A DNA stretch of 9,505 nt, taken from the NCBI GenBank assembly GCA_947302065.1, contig CAMYUO010000040.1, positions 1-9,505 of the forward strand. The letters are read 5' to 3'. The position numbers were made by a program, and so were the translations under genes. Source of the stretch: an uncultured Clostridia bacterium. GTDB taxonomy: Bacteria > Bacillota > Clostridia > Oscillospirales > Ruminococcaceae. Positions 1-5,921 of the stretch are shown in pieces. The notes below the pieces were generated by a model. The model was not told the origin of the DNA, did not search any database, and was given only the letters and a program-made list of their open reading frames with translations. The stretch's first letter is position 1. Each line of letters starts with the position of its first letter.

Positions 1-86
1 AAGAGAGGGCTTTCCCTTACCCTGTGGTAACGTCGGTATCCTCAAGACGACCGCAGAAGGTCGGCTTGAATATGAAAGTGTTTTCT

Positions 87-115
87 CTTGTTTTCGGGGG
101 CTTTCCGGTCGCCCC
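87..115 (+). repeat. Dispersed repeat, left copy of an inverted pair
   Basis: This 29-nt segment centres on GGGGGCTTTCCGGTCGCCCC. Its reverse complement recurs at 2860-2886 with one base missing. The similarity stops abruptly on both sides, so it is a short dispersed element rather than part of a longer duplication. It can form a 6-bp hairpin on its own. The two copies bracket the thiD-thiC operon in opposite orientation. No transposase is present. Confidence 0.6.
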
Positions 116-190
116 GAGCGTCCGTCAGGACTTAACCCCATTCGGGTGCAAAACTATTAATTTGTGCAGTGCGGCAAAATTCTGATCTAC

Positions 191-197
191 AAAGGAG
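191..197 (+). promoter_or_regulatory. Ribosome binding site of thiD
   Basis: AAAGGAG lies six bases before the ATG at 204. It supports that start over the out-of-frame ATG at 164, which has no comparable site. Confidence 0.8.
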
Positions 198-203
198 TAA
201 TCT

Positions 204-1013
204 ATGAAAACAGCATTGACGATAGCGGGCAGCGACAGCTGCGGCGGCGCAGGCATACAAGCCGACATCAAAACTATGACAATGAACGGCGTCTATGCCA
301 TGAGCGCGATCACCGCACTCACCGCACAGAACACCACAGGCGTGAGAGCCATTATGGAAGCCTCACCCGAGTTCCTCGCCGCACAGCTCGATGCCGTTTT
401 CGAGGACATCTTTCCCGATGCCGTCAAGATAGGCATGGTATCATCAACTGCACTTATCGAGGTCATCGCACAAAAGCTGACCGAGTATAAGGCAAAAAAT
501 ATAGTCGCCGATCCCGTGATGGTGGCGACCAGCGGCTCGGCGCTGATAAAGACCGATGCCATTAAAACGCTGACGGAGCGCATCTTCCCGACAGCGACAC
601 TTGTTACACCGAACATTCCCGAGGCGCAGGTGCTCTCGGGCTTGGATATAAAAAATAAGGACGATATGCAAAGAGCCGCCGAAAAAATCTTCGGCAGATT
701 CGGCTGCGCCGTGCTCTTAAAGGGCGGTCACAGCGTCAGTGACGCAAGCGACCTGCTGTGCTCGGAAAACGGTTTTGAGTGGTTTGAGGGCAAGCGCATC
801 GACAACCCCAACACCCACGGCACAGGCTGCACTCTTTCAAGTGCGATAGCCTCAAATCTTGCCAAGGGCTTTTCGCTGGGCGAGTCGGTCGGCAGGGCAA
901 AGGAGTATATCTCAGGCGCACTCGCCGCCATGCTCGACCTCGGCAAAGGCTCGGGACCTATGGCTCACGCATTTGACCTGAATTCAATGTTCGCTGATGA
1001 AAAATGTCTTTGA
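204..1013 (+). CDS. thiD: Hydroxymethylpyrimidine/phosphomethylpyrimidine kinase ThiD
   Basis: This cytosolic kinase phosphorylates 4-amino-5-hydroxymethyl-2-methylpyrimidine (HMP) and then HMP phosphate to HMP diphosphate, which is joined to the thiazole half of thiamine. The 269-residue protein has the ribokinase-like ThiD fold and is of normal length. Visible motifs are the N-terminal substrate loop [14 protein letters not shown] (8-21), DPVM (103-106), TPN (135-137), KGGH (173-176), and the anion-hole and catalytic segment HGTGCT (205-210) with Cys209. The N-terminal motif fits ThiD rather than the related pyridoxal kinase PdxY. The ATG at 204 has a strong AAAGGAG site. thiC begins 13 nt after the stop, so the two are almost certainly co-transcribed. 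No TPP riboswitch is visible upstream in the window. Confidence 0.95.
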   Translation: MKTALTIAGSDSCGGAGIQADIKTMTMNGVYAMSAITALTAQNTTGVRAIMEASPEFLAAQLDAVFEDIFPDAVKIGMVSSTALIEVIAQKLTEYKAKNIVADPVMVATSGSALIKTDAIKTLTERIFPTATLVTPNIPEAQVLSGLDIKNKDDMQRAAEKIFGRFGCAVLLKGGHSVSDASDLLCSENGFEWFEGKRIDNPNTHGTGCTLSSAIASNLAKGFSLGESVGRAKEYISGALAAMLDLGKGSGPMAHAFDLNSMFADEKCL

Positions 1014-1026
1014 AAGGAAGATAAAA

Positions 1027-2331
1027 ATGAGAAACTACACCACGCAGATGGATGCCGCAAAGCAGGGCATCATCACACCCGAAATGAAGATCGTTGCAAA
1101 AAAGGAGTACCGCACCGAAGAAGAGATCCGTGACCTCGTTGCCAGAGGTCAGGTCGCTATCTGCGCAAATAAGCTGCACAAGTGCATCGACCCCGAGGGT
1201 GTCGGTTCTATGCTTCGCACCAAGATAAACGTAAACCTCGGCGTTTCCCGTGACTGCAAGGATTACGATATCGAAATGCAGAAGGTTCAGGCTGCTGTTG
1301 ATATGGGCGCAGAGGCTATAATGGACCTCTCCTCTCACGGCAATACTCAGCCGTTCCGCCGCAAGCTCACAAGCGAGTGCAAGGCGATGATCGGCACAGT
1401 GCCCGTTTACGACAGCGTTATCCATTATCAGCGTGACCTCGCTACGCTCACCGCTAAAGACCTTATCGACGTTGTAAGACTTCACGCAGAGGACGGTGTT
1501 GACTTTGTTACGCTGCACTGCGGAATAACAAGAAAGACTATCGACCAGATCAAAAAGCACAAGCGCAAGATGAACATTGTATCCCGAGGCGGCTCGCTTA
1601 TATTTGCGTGGATGTGCATGACGGGCGAAGAAAACCCGTTCTATGAGTATTTTGACGAGATCCTCGACATCTGCCGTGAGTACGATGTGACTATCTCGCT
1701 CGGTGATGCCTGCCGTCCCGGCTGCCTTGCAGATGCAAGCGATGTTTGCCAGATCGAAGAGCTTGTCCGCCTTGGCGAGCTGACAAAGCGTGCATGGGCA
1801 AAAGACGTTCAGGTCATGATAGAGGGACCCGGTCACATGCCGCTTGATCAGATCGAGGCTAACATGAAATTGCAGCAGACTATCTGCCTCGGTGCGCCGT
1901 TCTATGTGCTCGGACCTCTCGTTACCGACATTGCGCCGGGCTACGACCACATCACATCTGCTATCGGCGGTGCAGTTGCCGCATCGGCAGGTGCCGCATT
2001 CCTGTGCTATGTTACTCCCGCAGAGCATCTTGCTTTACCGAATGTTGACGATGTTAAGCAGGGTATCATCGCATCACGCATCGCCGCTCACGCTGCCGAC
2101 ATCGCAAAGAAGATACCTCACGCCCGTGACATCGACGATCAGATGGCTGACGCCCGCCGCACGTTCGACTGGGACAAGCAGTGGGAATGCTCCATCGACC
2201 CTGAGACCGCAAAGGCTATCCGTGACAGCCGTGCTCCCGAGCACGACGATACCTGCTCTATGTGCGGCAAGTTCTGCGCTGTCCGCAGCATGAACAAAGC
2301 CCTTGCAGGTGAGTACATCGACATACTTTGA
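1027..2331 (+). CDS. thiC: Phosphomethylpyrimidine synthase ThiC
   Basis: ThiC is the radical-SAM enzyme that rearranges aminoimidazole ribotide into HMP phosphate, the substrate of the ThiD encoded just upstream. The 434-residue protein is the short form lacking the long N-terminal extension of enterobacterial ThiC. Motifs seen are SRGGS (186-190), GDACRPG (226-232), EGPGHMP (266-272), [15 protein letters not shown] (296-310) and [12 protein letters not shown] (327-338). The C-terminal cluster motif is C410-SM-C413-GKF-C417. This is CX2CX3C, one residue shorter than the CX2CX4C of better-known ThiC proteins. I believe this is usual in the clostridial/archaeal branch but could not check. The start at 1027 was chosen over an in-frame ATG at 997. 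The latter overlaps thiD and lacks a ribosome site, while AAAGGAAG (1013-1020) precedes 1027. Confidence 0.96.
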   Translation: MRNYTTQMDAAKQGIITPEMKIVAKKEYRTEEEIRDLVARGQVAICANKLHKCIDPEGVGSMLRTKINVNLGVSRDCKDYDIEMQKVQAAVDMGAEAIMDLSSHGNTQPFRRKLTSECKAMIGTVPVYDSVIHYQRDLATLTAKDLIDVVRLHAEDGVDFVTLHCGITRKTIDQIKKHKRKMNIVSRGGSLIFAWMCMTGEENPFYEYFDEILDICREYDVTISLGDACRPGCLADASDVCQIEELVRLGELTKRAWAKDVQVMIEGPGHMPLDQIEANMKLQQTICLGAPFYVLGPLVTDIAPGYDHITSAIGGAVAASAGAAFLCYVTPAEHLALPNVDDVKQGIIASRIAAHAADIAKKIPHARDIDDQMADARRTFDWDKQWECSIDPETAKAIRDSRAPEHDDTCSMCGKFCAVRSMNKALAGEYIDIL

Positions 2332-2338
2332 TATTATG

Positions 2339-2374
2339 TTGAGGGGAACTCTTTTGGAGAAGAGTTCCCCTCAA
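2339..2374 (+). repeat. 15-bp hairpin just after thiC
   Basis: TTGAGGGGAACTCTT (2339-2353) pairs perfectly with AAGAGTTCCCCTCAA (2360-2374) around a 6-nt loop, starting 7 nt after the thiC stop. It could stabilise or end the thiDC transcript. However, no T-run follows on the plus strand, so it is not a standard intrinsic terminator. It sits next to repeat copy A and may belong to the same composite repeat. Confidence 0.7.
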
Positions 2375-2380
2375 ACTCCC

Positions 2381-2470
2381 TTCAGAAACCTTTTATTGAT
2401 TTTTCGCCACAGGGGACTTGAAAAGCCAATTGTCCCCTGTAACGAAAAATGAGTAAGGGTCCCGAGAGAG
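2381..2470 (-). repeat. Palindromic repeat family, copy A (different central hairpin)
   Basis: On the minus strand this element has the same two outer boxes as copies B and C. One is TCAATAAAAGGTTTCTGAA (complement of 2381-2399), identical to 5234-5252. The other is the CTCTCTCGG...CTTACTC box (complement of 2451-2470). Between them, copies B and C carry a hairpin with ATCAGGGATATGGG arms. Copy A instead has ATTTTTCG (2399-2406) pairing with CGAAAAAT (2443-2450), and ACAGGGGAC (2409-2417) pairing with GTCCCCTGT (2432-2440). These arms are unrelated in sequence to those of B and C. A TTTTCCTTG-like stretch beyond the second box (complement of about 2471-2482) also resembles copy B. Confidence 0.75.
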
Positions 2471-2726
2471 TTCAAGGAAAACACTTTTCAGAAGAACTGC
2501 TCTCAGCACAACACCGAACAATGCTGCCACAACCACACTTTGCGGCGCCGCTGTCGGCGCCAGTCACGCCCTGCCAACGAAACAGAGTAAAAGCAATCAC
2601 CAAGGTTCGTAGGTATCTCGTGGTGTAGCAGCGAGCCACGGTCGAGCTGCGTATTGCAGACAGTTGTAGTACGCTCAAAGTATTGAGTTGGTGCCGGCAA
2701 AAGAAGGGTTTGACGGAAACGGGGGT

Positions 2727-2817
2727 TAAGGGGGAGAAACCGGATGGGGAGAAAAGTCCGGCATACTACGCCGTAAGGCAAGGCTTCCTTGTCTCCCCAA
2801 ATGGTTTCTCCCCCTTA
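2727..2817. repeat. Long imperfect hairpin of about 90 nt
   Basis: TAAGGGGGAGAAACC (2727-2741) pairs perfectly with GGTTTCTCCCCCTTA (2803-2817), 15 bp. After a small internal loop, TGGGGAGA (2745-2752) pairs with TCTCCCCA (2792-2799). The remaining 39 nt form the apical part, which contains CGGC/GCCG and AAGG/CCTT arms. The right half recurs, diverged, 134 nt downstream. Confidence 0.7.
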
Positions 2818-2822
2818 GCAAA
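2770..2822 (+). repeat. Diverged direct repeat, first copy
   Basis: This segment and 2904-2956 share the order GCCGTAAGGCA, then CTTGTCT, then CCC, then GGTT followed by CCCCCTTAG, at a nearly constant offset of 134 nt. Identity by eye is about 70%. The first copy is the right half of the 2727-2817 hairpin. Confidence 0.55.
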
Positions 2823-2859
2823 GCATCGAAGCACAAACCTTTTTGTCTTGCTTTTTCGA

Positions 2860-2886
2860 GGGCGACCGGAAAGCCCCCAAAACAAG
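2860..2886 (-). repeat. Dispersed repeat, right copy of an inverted pair
   Basis: GGGCGACCGGAAAGCCCCC followed by AAAACAAG is the reverse complement of 87-115, apart from one missing base. It lies between the two copies of the 134-nt-spaced direct repeat. It is followed by the GC palindrome ACAAGCGCACCGCCGCTGCG (2882-2901), which resembles the sequence at 8415-8434. Confidence 0.6.
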
Positions 2887-2903
2887 CGCACCGCCGCTGC
2901 GGC

Positions 2904-2956
2904 GCCGTAAGGCAACCTCACTTGTCTTCCCTATAGGGTTCCCCCTTAGACAAAAT
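2904..2956 (+). repeat. Diverged direct repeat, second copy
   Basis: This is the second copy of the segment at 2770-2822, keeping GCCGTAAGGCA, CTTGTCT and CCCCCTTAG. It lacks an obvious complementary left arm, so it is a half-element. Confidence 0.5.
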
Positions 2957-2994
2957 GTGTTGCTATCCCATAGCTAAATGCACACTTTACCCAT

Positions 2995-3030
2995 ACAAAA
3001 AAGCTGCTGCAAATCAATGCAACAGCTTTA
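2995..3030 (-). terminator. Intrinsic terminator of the DUF975-CmpB operon
   Basis: Read on the minus strand, AAGCTGTTGCA (complement of 3018-3028) pairs with TGCAGCAGCTT (complement of 3001-3011) with one G-T wobble and a 6-nt loop. A run of six T follows (complement of 2997-3002). It begins 6 nt after the stop codon at 3035. The plus-strand side is only moderately T-rich. Confidence 0.85.
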
Positions 3031-3034
3031 TTCT

Positions 3035-3745
3035 TTATTCAATTATCTCTATCCCCGGTTCCGTGTCTGCCTGCTGAGATACGCTGACGCTGTAATCTGT
3101 GATGCCCTTGCCCTGATTCGGGTTTTTGAGCGAATAGACAAAATCAGCCGCAAAGCTCAGGCACAGCACGACCACTGCGATGATAAGCAGTTTTTTCGGC
3201 AGTTTCTGAAAGATATTATCCAGAAACGGCGACATGATATAAATGACCATTATGCTTGCAAAGCCGAACACCACAATGCCCTCAAAGCATATCCTGCCGT
3301 TGATATTGAGGAAATAGCCGTTATAGTCCCAGTATTTGAGGTGCTGGACTTTTTCGATGATAAGGCTCGTGATATACTCCGCCGTGCCGCACATCAGCAC
3401 CGAGCCGACGAACACGCCGACCTGATTATCAACGTGCTTTCTGAAAACGAAGATAGCCATTGTTCCGCCGAAGCCGTATATCGGCAGCCACGGACCGTGC
3501 ATAGTGCCACGGTTGATGAACACGCCGTCCTCGATGACGTGAATGCCGACCTCCCATATCCAGCCGCCTATCGAGAATGCGAAAAACAGCAGGATATAGC
3601 CCAGCAGCGTATAATTTCTGTGATAGTCACGATGTTTGACGACCTTGTTTGCAAATCGGCTGAAATGATATTTCTGCTCATACGCAACGCCCGGGTACTC
3701 GCCCAGCTCACGCAGGTCATCGAGATCATAGACCTTTTCTGTCAT
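3035..3745 (-). CDS. CmpB-like putative ABC transporter type IV membrane protein
   Basis: This 236-residue integral membrane protein matches what I know of the CmpB-like family (putative ABC transporter type IV). Its real function is poorly established. Key segments are GGWIWEV (60-66) and VFINRGTMHGPWLPIYGFGG (75-94). A conserved-looking acidic helix, TAEYITSLIIEK (121-132), follows, and then YWDYNGYFLNINGR (138-151). Predicted membrane segments lie near 46-62, 86-101, 107-128, 154-172 and 185-203. The N-terminal 45 residues are charged and soluble. The ATG has a very strong TAAGGAGGTG site. It overlaps the TGA of the DUF975 gene by 4 bp (ATGA), so the two are translationally coupled. No ATP-binding subunit is nearby. 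Transport as such is not shown by the sequence. Confidence 0.8.
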   Translation of the reverse strand: MTEKVYDLDDLRELGEYPGVAYEQKYHFSRFANKVVKHRDYHRNYTLLGYILLFFAFSIGGWIWEVGIHVIEDGVFINRGTMHGPWLPIYGFGGTMAIFVFRKHVDNQVGVFVGSVLMCGTAEYITSLIIEKVQHLKYWDYNGYFLNINGRICFEGIVVFGFASIMVIYIMSPFLDNIFQKLPKKLLIIAVVVLCLSFAADFVYSLKNPNQGKGITDYSVSVSQQADTEPGIEIIE

Positions 3746-4956
3746 ACAGACACCTCCTTATCTGCGCTGCCAAGCTCTTCGTCAGCGCTGTCGGGTATCT
3801 TGATAGTGAACGCCTTGTCGCCCTCTGTTTTTTCGAGCAGGTCAAGGTCGAGGAACTTATCGTTGAGTCCGTCGGAGAACTCCATGCCCTCCTCGATTGC
3901 CTTGCGGCGCAGTGCGATATAGACCTCTGAATGTATCGCCGCACGGTACGGGTTTGAAAGGAATATGCCCACAAGACCGAGTGTCAGCATTGAAAGCAGA
4001 GTCCAGCCGAACATCGTGCAGTCTATCTTGAACAGCTCCCATTTATAGCCGTCCATCATTTTGCGTGAAAGCGTGATAGCTTTTCTCGTCGGCATATTCG
4101 GATTTTCTGCGAGTATGCAGGGCACCATTGCGTAGGAATACTGCTTTACGAAAAATCCCACGCCTGTGAGTGTCCACAGTGTCAGATAAACGTCCTTTAT
4201 AAACATTGTTTTTATCGGGTGCATCGTCCGTTCACGGAACAGAAAGCCCATTCGCCCGACTTTTGTCTTATGATACGTTCTGCTCTCCATAAAGAACCTG
4301 CATTCGCAGACTATCATAAGATTCGTGATGAACACTGCACGCAGAAGTGCGGCAACAAAATTGAAGAATATCTCAGCGGTGTCCTTGATGGTCTTTTTCT
4401 CGCTGACCGCCGTGACGATAGATGCCACAAACGTGAATTTATACGACTTGCTTCTTGTCAGCCCGTCAAAATACATTATCGCATCGTCTGACAGGTTCTC
4501 AAAAAAGCTGTTGCTCGTAAGCTCATCAAGACGCTCCTTGGCGGTCTTGGTTATTGAAAAGGCGTTGAGTATCTTCTGGATATTCGAGCCGTCGCCTGTT
4601 GTGCCGAAGAAGGTCACCTCTTTGGAATTGAGTCCGTCAAGACCGTATTCCTCATATGACCGCAGCCAGTTCTTGACCGCATCGACGTTGTGTATCTCCC
4701 ACTTATCGTTTGCCTCCTCAGGGGTCAGGCGGTTATCGACCATATCCTGAATGATCTCCTTTTTCTGAGCTGGAGTATACTTGAGGTCGGCAACGTGGGT
4801 CTTATCCCACATCGAGATGCCCTGCACCGTGGTGCTGTACTCTCCTGCAAGAAAGACCATTATGAAGCAGACTGCGATGCAAGCGAAATAATTCAGCTTC
4901 AAGGCAGTTCGTGCTTGTTTTTTAAGCTCTTTCCTATTAAAAACGAAATCTGTCAT
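3742..4956 (-). CDS. DUF975 family integral membrane protein
   Basis: This 404-residue membrane protein of unknown function is assigned to DUF975. The basis is the basic start MTDFVFNRKELKKQARTALK and the C-terminal block at 284-337: ENPNMPTRKAITLSRKMMDG, then YKWELFKIDCTMFGWTLLSM, then LTLGLVGIFLSNPY. Membrane segments are near 22-38, 195-218, 254-272 and 313-334. About 150 hydrophilic residues (40-190) between the first two form a large loop or domain, longer than I expect for this family. The tail (355-404) is acidic. An upstream in-frame extension to 5112 was rejected because it runs through the promoter and looks non-coding. The ATG at 4956 has a GAGGGG site 4 nt away. The gene is the first of a two-gene unit with the CmpB-like gene. 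Confidence 0.8.
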   Translation of the reverse strand: MTDFVFNRKELKKQARTALKLNYFACIAVCFIMVFLAGEYSTTVQGISMWDKTHVADLKYTPAQKKEIIQDMVDNRLTPEEANDKWEIHNVDAVKNWLRSYEEYGLDGLNSKEVTFFGTTGDGSNIQKILNAFSITKTAKERLDELTSNSFFENLSDDAIMYFDGLTRSKSYKFTFVASIVTAVSEKKTIKDTAEIFFNFVAALLRAVFITNLMIVCECRFFMESRTYHKTKVGRMGFLFRERTMHPIKTMFIKDVYLTLWTLTGVGFFVKQYSYAMVPCILAENPNMPTRKAITLSRKMMDGYKWELFKIDCTMFGWTLLSMLTLGLVGIFLSNPYRAAIHSEVYIALRRKAIEEGMEFSDGLNDKFLDLDLLEKTEGDKAFTIKIPDSADEELGSADKEVSV

Positions 4957-4993
4957 TTTACCCCTCAGTCGATCAGTTTTTCTCTGTGTCCCC

Positions 4994-5011
4994 TGTATGA
5001 TAAACCATACA
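4994..5011 (-). promoter_or_regulatory. Small hairpin at the start of the DUF975 mRNA
   Basis: TGTATG (4994-4999) and CATACA (5006-5011) form a 6-bp stem with a 6-nt loop. It lies immediately downstream of the -10 box, so it would fall at the very 5' end of the transcript, where it could protect the mRNA. This is inference from position only. Confidence 0.35.
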
Positions 5012-5051
5012 CAGATATTATATACAAAAACGCATAAAATGTCAATATCTG
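5012..5051 (-). promoter_or_regulatory. Consensus sigma-A promoter of the DUF975 operon, with inverted repeat
   Basis: On the minus strand, TTGACA (complement of 5040-5045) and TATAAT (complement of 5017-5022) are separated by exactly 17 nt, a perfect consensus promoter. The leader to the DUF975 ATG is about 55 nt. An 8-bp inverted repeat overlaps both boxes: CAGATATT at 5012-5019 and AATATCTG at 5044-5051. This geometry would suit a repressor operator, but it partly follows from the AT-rich promoter boxes. Confidence 0.85.
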
Positions 5052-5052
5052 C

Positions 5053-5146
5053 GCCCTTGCCGCCATATTTTTCATCTTTCTGACACAAAAACTGCCTCAG
5101 AAATATGGGCACTACGCTGATTTATTGTCTGTGGGTTTTGTCAGAG
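5053..5146. other. Intergenic stretch with a nested inverted repeat
   Basis: Between the DUF975 promoter and repeat copy B lies a nested inverted repeat. TTTCTGA (5077-5083) pairs with TCAGAAA (5097-5103), and outside it CCATATTT pairs with AAATATGG around 5064-5108. There is no T-run, and nothing else was recognised. Confidence 0.35.
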
Positions 5147-5252
5147 GTATTCTCTTAGAGAGATTTTCCTTGTGTCTCTCGGTTCTCTTACTCAAAATCA
5201 GGGATATGGGTATTGCACCCATATCCCTGATTTTCAATAAAAGGTTTCTGAA
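5147..5252 (+). repeat. Palindromic repeat family, copy B
   Basis: The element aligns without a gap to 9401-9505, about 91 of 105 positions identical by eye. Parts in order are GTATTCTCTT, a variable stretch, and the box TCTCTCGG...CTTACTC (5175-5193). Next is a perfect 18-bp hairpin, AAAATCAGGGATATGGGT (5194-5211) against 5217-5234 with a 5-nt loop. The end box is CAATAAAAGGTTTCTGA (5235-5251). The hairpin and end box are the best conserved. There is no coding capacity and no target-site duplication that I can see. Confidence 0.85.
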
Positions 5253-5260
5253 ATGGGGGT

Positions 5261-5339
5261 AACTGTCCTGTGGACAGTTGCGAGGATGCCGAACGGCATC
5301 CTCGGTGGGGGACAGAGTAACCGTTACCACGGTTACTCT
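5261..5339. repeat. Row of three further hairpins behind repeat copy B
   Basis: Three separate stems follow copy B. AACTGTCC-TGT-GGACAGTT occupies 5261-5279. A 10-bp stem with CGAGGATGCC arms and a GAAC loop occupies 5281-5304. AGAGTAACC (5314-5322) pairs with GGTTACTCT (5331-5339). With the copy B hairpin and the terminator at 5348, five stems lie within 180 nt, unrelated in sequence to one another. Confidence 0.7.
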
Positions 5340-5340
5340 T

Positions 5341-5377
5341 AAAAAACGGAGAAGTCAAAAAGACTTCTCCAATTTTT
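5341..5377 (-). terminator. Bidirectional-looking intrinsic terminator of the rlmI-like operon
   Basis: GGAGAAGTC (5348-5356) and GACTTCTCC (5362-5370) form a perfect 9-bp stem. On the minus strand the stem is followed by GTTTTTT (complement of 5341-5347), a strong terminator 54 nt after the stop of the 155-residue protein gene. On the plus strand AATTTTT follows, so it may stop transcription both ways. Confidence 0.8.
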
Positions 5378-5423
5378 GTTTCTTCTAAAAGAGTCCCCCT
5401 GATAAAGTCCCGCAGTCAATATG

Positions 5424-5891
5424 TCAGTATAACGCCCTTATCTGGCGCAGCGAGCGCAGCACCAGCCACAGCAGCAAGCCGCCGCTTATGCAGGCAAGCA
5501 CCATAGTTTTGCTGCTTATCGGGTCATAGGCATCGCTGTCGAGAACACTTGCGATGAACTCCTGCTTGCTTTCGCCGTCGCCCGAGCGCATATCGCTGAG
5601 CTTATCCTTGTTGAAATATTTCAGCTGCTCCTCGCTGAGCTTGCCGCAGTCTATCTTATAGCTGCCGCCGTCGGAAACGACCGCCTCGCTGAGATAGGTG
5701 TCCCTGCCTCGCACGGTGGAGAGCATTAGCTCTTTCTGTGCGTCATAATCGCTGCGGAAGCTGAAAAACGCCAGCACCGCAAACACCACCATTGCGATGT
5801 TCGCAGCATAGAATAAAAACATGAACAGCAGCGGTATTCCCACGCCCGTGCTTTTTGAAAATTCTTCTCTCGGATTGTGTATATGCGGCAT
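5424..5891 (-). CDS. Unrecognised membrane protein with two transmembrane helices
   Basis: I do not recognise this 155-residue protein. It has a short polar N-terminus, a long hydrophobic segment at about 18-44 and a second at about 128-146, ending in a basic tail (RSLRQIRALY). The roughly 80 residues between them are charged, with acidic clusters such as KLSEEQLKYFNKDKLSDMRS. With the N-terminus inside, this middle domain would be extracytoplasmic. The ATG at 5891 has a GGGGGAG site 7 nt upstream. The gene lies 30 nt after the metallophosphoesterase, is the last of the operon, and is followed by a strong terminator. Partnership with the membrane phosphoesterase is possible but rests only on position. 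Confidence 0.75.
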   Translation of the reverse strand: MPHIHNPREEFSKSTGVGIPLLFMFLFYAANIAMVVFAVLAFFSFRSDYDAQKELMLSTVRGRDTYLSEAVVSDGGSYKIDCGKLSEEQLKYFNKDKLSDMRSGDGESKQEFIASVLDSDAYDPISSKTMVLACISGGLLLWLVLRSLRQIRALY

Positions 5892-5921
5892 TGCGCACTC
5901 CCCCTTTGTCTTTTGTCCGTG

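Larger units (their letters stand above)
1..203. other. Leader region upstream of thiD, no convincing gene
   Basis: No gene can be assigned here. Two plus-strand frames stay open from the window edge, one to a TAA at 158-160 and one to a TGA at 183-185. Neither translation is recognisable, and two overlapping open frames in GC-rich sequence are expected by chance. A short hairpin, CGACC-GCAGAA-GGTCG, lies at 48-63. A second, TCGGGG (94-99) pairing with CCCCGA (112-117), lies inside a dispersed repeat. I looked for a TPP riboswitch because thiD and thiC follow. The CTGATCT at 182-188 resembles part of that motif, but the CTGAGA element and the GGATAATGCCAGCG-like arm are absent. No clear -35/-10 pair was found, so the thiDC promoter may lie left of the window. 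Confidence 0.5.
2471..2994. other. Palindrome-rich intergenic region without a gene
   Basis: This stretch lies between thiC and the terminator of the minus-strand operon. The open frames here have no ribosome sites and give low-complexity, unrecognisable translations, so I call no gene. It contains several inverted repeats. GGCGCC occurs twice around a 6-nt spacer (2544-2549 and 2556-2561), CTCAA pairs with TTGAG near 2672-2685, and a long hairpin lies at 2727-2817. A diverged direct repeat (2770 and 2904) and an inverted copy of the element at 87-115 are also present. It reads as an accumulation of repeat debris. A structured RNA cannot be excluded, but no known family was recognised. Confidence 0.5.

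Noticed and set aside
182..190. CTGATCT resembling part of a TPP riboswitch
   Set aside because: The other conserved TPP elements are missing, and the match sits directly against the ribosome site.
958..2028. 356-residue open frame on the minus strand opposite thiC
   Set aside because: A shadow of the thiC codon pattern. The plus-strand protein is unmistakably ThiC.
2541..2561. CRISPR or tandem-repeat array in 2480-2960
   Set aside because: The repeats are palindromic pairs and diverged half-copies, not regularly spaced identical repeats with unique spacers.
2472..2781. Two overlapping minus-strand open frames (68 and 92 residues)
   Set aside because: No ribosome site, low-complexity composition, and overlap in different frames over palindromic sequence. 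The frames also run toward repeat copy A.
2683..2910. Possible 75-residue plus-strand gene in the thiC downstream region
   Set aside because: No ribosome site. The frame runs through the long hairpin and the dispersed repeat, so the translation is of repeat DNA.
2978..3922. 314-residue plus-strand open frame opposite the CmpB-like and DUF975 genes
   Set aside because: It starts in the terminator and is antisense to two well-supported genes, with no recognisable domain.
4957..5112. N-terminal extension of the DUF975 protein to 5112
   Set aside because: It would translate the promoter boxes, has no ribosome site, and does not fit the family N-terminus.
5112..5330. 72-residue minus-strand frame across repeat copy B
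   Set aside because: It is entirely repeat and hairpin sequence with no ribosome site.
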